Below, in pieces: positions 6,012-6,419 of a DNA stretch of 6,419 nt. The position numbers and the translations under genes are program-made. A model generated the notes under the pieces. The model made no database searches. It was not told where the DNA came from and saw only the letters and a program-made list of their open reading frames with translations. The stretch spans positions 1 to 6,419 of the forward strand of contig RFZH01000135.1 of the NCBI GenBank assembly GCA_009920815.1, written 5' to 3'. Within the stretch, counting starts at the first letter, position 1; each line of letters starts with the position of its first letter. This stretch comes from Paracoccaceae bacterium. Its GTDB lineage: Bacteria; Pseudomonadota; Alphaproteobacteria; Rhodobacterales; Rhodobacteraceae.

Positions 6012-6031
6012 TTATAGGATTGCGATGTAAT
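6004..6031 (+). promoter_or_regulatory. Sigma70-type promoter of tRNA-Gly
   Basis: TTGACC at 6004-6009 is a near-consensus -35 box. After a 16-bp spacer comes TGTAAT at 6026-6031 as the -10 box. Transcription would start near 6038, a few bases before the mature tRNA 5' end at 6044, leaving a short leader for RNase P. Confidence 0.7.
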
Positions 6032-6043
6032 CGAAGAGTGCGT

Positions 6044-6117
6044 GCGGGTATGATGTAATGGTAGCCTGTCAGCTTCCCAAGCTGAACGCGCGGGTTCGAT
6101 TCCCGCTACCCGCTCCA
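6044..6117 (+). tRNA. tRNA-Gly, anticodon CCC
   Basis: The 74-nt gene folds as a full cloverleaf. The 7-bp acceptor stem pairs GCGGGTA (6044-6050) with TACCCGC (6107-6113), followed by discriminator T and an encoded CCA (6115-6117). The anticodon stem TCAGC/GCTGA encloses the loop TTCCCAA, giving anticodon CCC at 6076-6078, which reads GGG. The T stem GCGGG/CCCGC encloses TTCGATT, and the variable loop has 4 nt. A T5 run at 6122-6126 just after the CCA may help end transcription. The gene converges with the PhoB-like gene. No partial duplicate of the tRNA 3' end is visible in the window, so there is no sign that an element has integrated here. Confidence 0.97.
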
Positions 6118-6197
6118 TCTGTTTTTAGCTATGTGCGCACGTTTGCGTCACCCTCATCCGACCTTTTCGCCCATCGTTGACAAGGCTAGATAAATTA

Positions 6198-6419
6198 TTA
6201 TCCCAAAGCATAACCTGCGCCACGAACCGTTCTAATCGGGTCATCATGGCCGTGTTCAATCAAAGATTTTCGCAGTCGGCCAATGTGCACATCCACGGTT
6301 CGAGTGTCCACATATATATCGCGTCCCCAAACATCATCCAATAATTGATCACGCGAGAGAACACGACCTTGTCTCTCCATCAGCGTAGATAATAGACGAA
6401 ACTCGGTCGGACCCAATTT
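6198..6419 (-). CDS. phoB: PhoB-like OmpR-family response regulator, C-terminal DNA-binding domain (5' part beyond the window)
   Basis: The last 73 residues of a minus-strand gene are visible, ending at TAA 6198-6200; the frame stays open to the right edge, so the receiver domain lies outside. The visible part is an OmpR/PhoB winged helix: LGPTEFRLLSTLM, then GRVLSRDQLLDDVWGRDIYV, then the recognition helix RTVDVHIGRLRKSL and the wing IRTVRGAGYALG. The match to E. coli PhoB is close, including the R and H of RTVDVH that contact the Pho box; PhoB Arg200 is Gly here (VHIGRLRK). PhoB activates phosphate-starvation genes when phosphorylated by PhoR. Because the receiver domain and the usual pst/phoU neighbours are not visible, another OmpR-type regulator remains possible. 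The 80 bp between its stop and the tRNA hold no clear terminator. Confidence 0.85.
   Translation of the reverse strand, partial: KLGPTEFRLLSTLMERQGRVLSRDQLLDDVWGRDIYVDTRTVDVHIGRLRKSLIEHGHDDPIRTVRGAGYALG

Noticed and set aside
6129..6160. Short dyad around GTGCGCAC after the tRNA as a terminator of the PhoB-like gene
   Set aside because: The stem is short and interrupted, and there is no T-tract on the minus-strand side.
6044..6197. tRNA-Gly 3' end as an integration (att) site for a mobile element
   Set aside because: No integrase gene, no direct repeat of the tRNA 3' end and no change in gene character are visible around it.

Overview
The window looks like chromosomal DNA of an alphaproteobacterium, most likely a marine Rhodobacterales (Roseobacter-type) species. 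The grounds are the protein types, the M23 peptidase/bactofilin pair, a tRNA-Gly with encoded CCA, a PhoB-type regulator, frequent GTG starts and a moderate GC content. This placement rests on recognising families by eye, not on a database search. All genes look like native housekeeping or envelope genes. I see no insertion sequence, phage gene, CRISPR array or toxin-antitoxin pair.

Layout. (1) Positions 1-1475, minus strand: the first ~491 codons of a large AsmA/YhdP-like envelope protein (DUF3971) that runs off the left edge. (2) A divergent intergenic region of 82 bp. (3) Plus strand: a PrxQ/Bcp peroxiredoxin, then a DUF455 ferritin-like protein that overlaps it by 4 nt (GTGA). After a 30-nt imperfect hairpin come a membrane-anchored coiled-coil M23 peptidase homologue and a bactofilin. 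The set ends at a strong, probably bidirectional terminator at 4642-4669. (4) Minus strand: a PaaI-like hotdog thioesterase, converging on that terminator. (5) Plus strand, divergent from it: an ECHDC3-type enoyl-CoA hydratase/isomerase family protein. (6) tRNA-Gly(CCC) with a clear sigma70-type promoter. (7) Minus strand: the C-terminal DNA-binding domain of a PhoB-like response regulator, running off the right edge.

How the genes relate. The peroxiredoxin and the diiron-type DUF455 protein are translationally linked and may share an oxidative or iron-related role (inference). The M23 homologue and the bactofilin form the usual cell-wall-shaping pair: a bactofilin scaffold positions a peptidoglycan hydrolase. 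The thioesterase and crotonase-fold protein both suggest acyl-CoA chemistry.

The most notable observation is that the M23 gene is broken by an apparent internal deletion. The reading frame stops just after the first two metal ligands (H332, D336). The expected family C-terminus (NPMKYLEAGHDVF) lies immediately downstream in the -1 frame and ends inside the bactofilin start. The segment between, which should carry the catalytic His and the HxH motif, is absent. Other points of interest are a Bcp without the usual alpha2 resolving cysteine, a crotonase-fold protein without either hydratase glutamate, the hairpin ahead of the M23 gene, and a thrice-repeated TTGACC/GGTCAA element upstream of the tRNA. 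I do not see a clearly new multi-gene system here.
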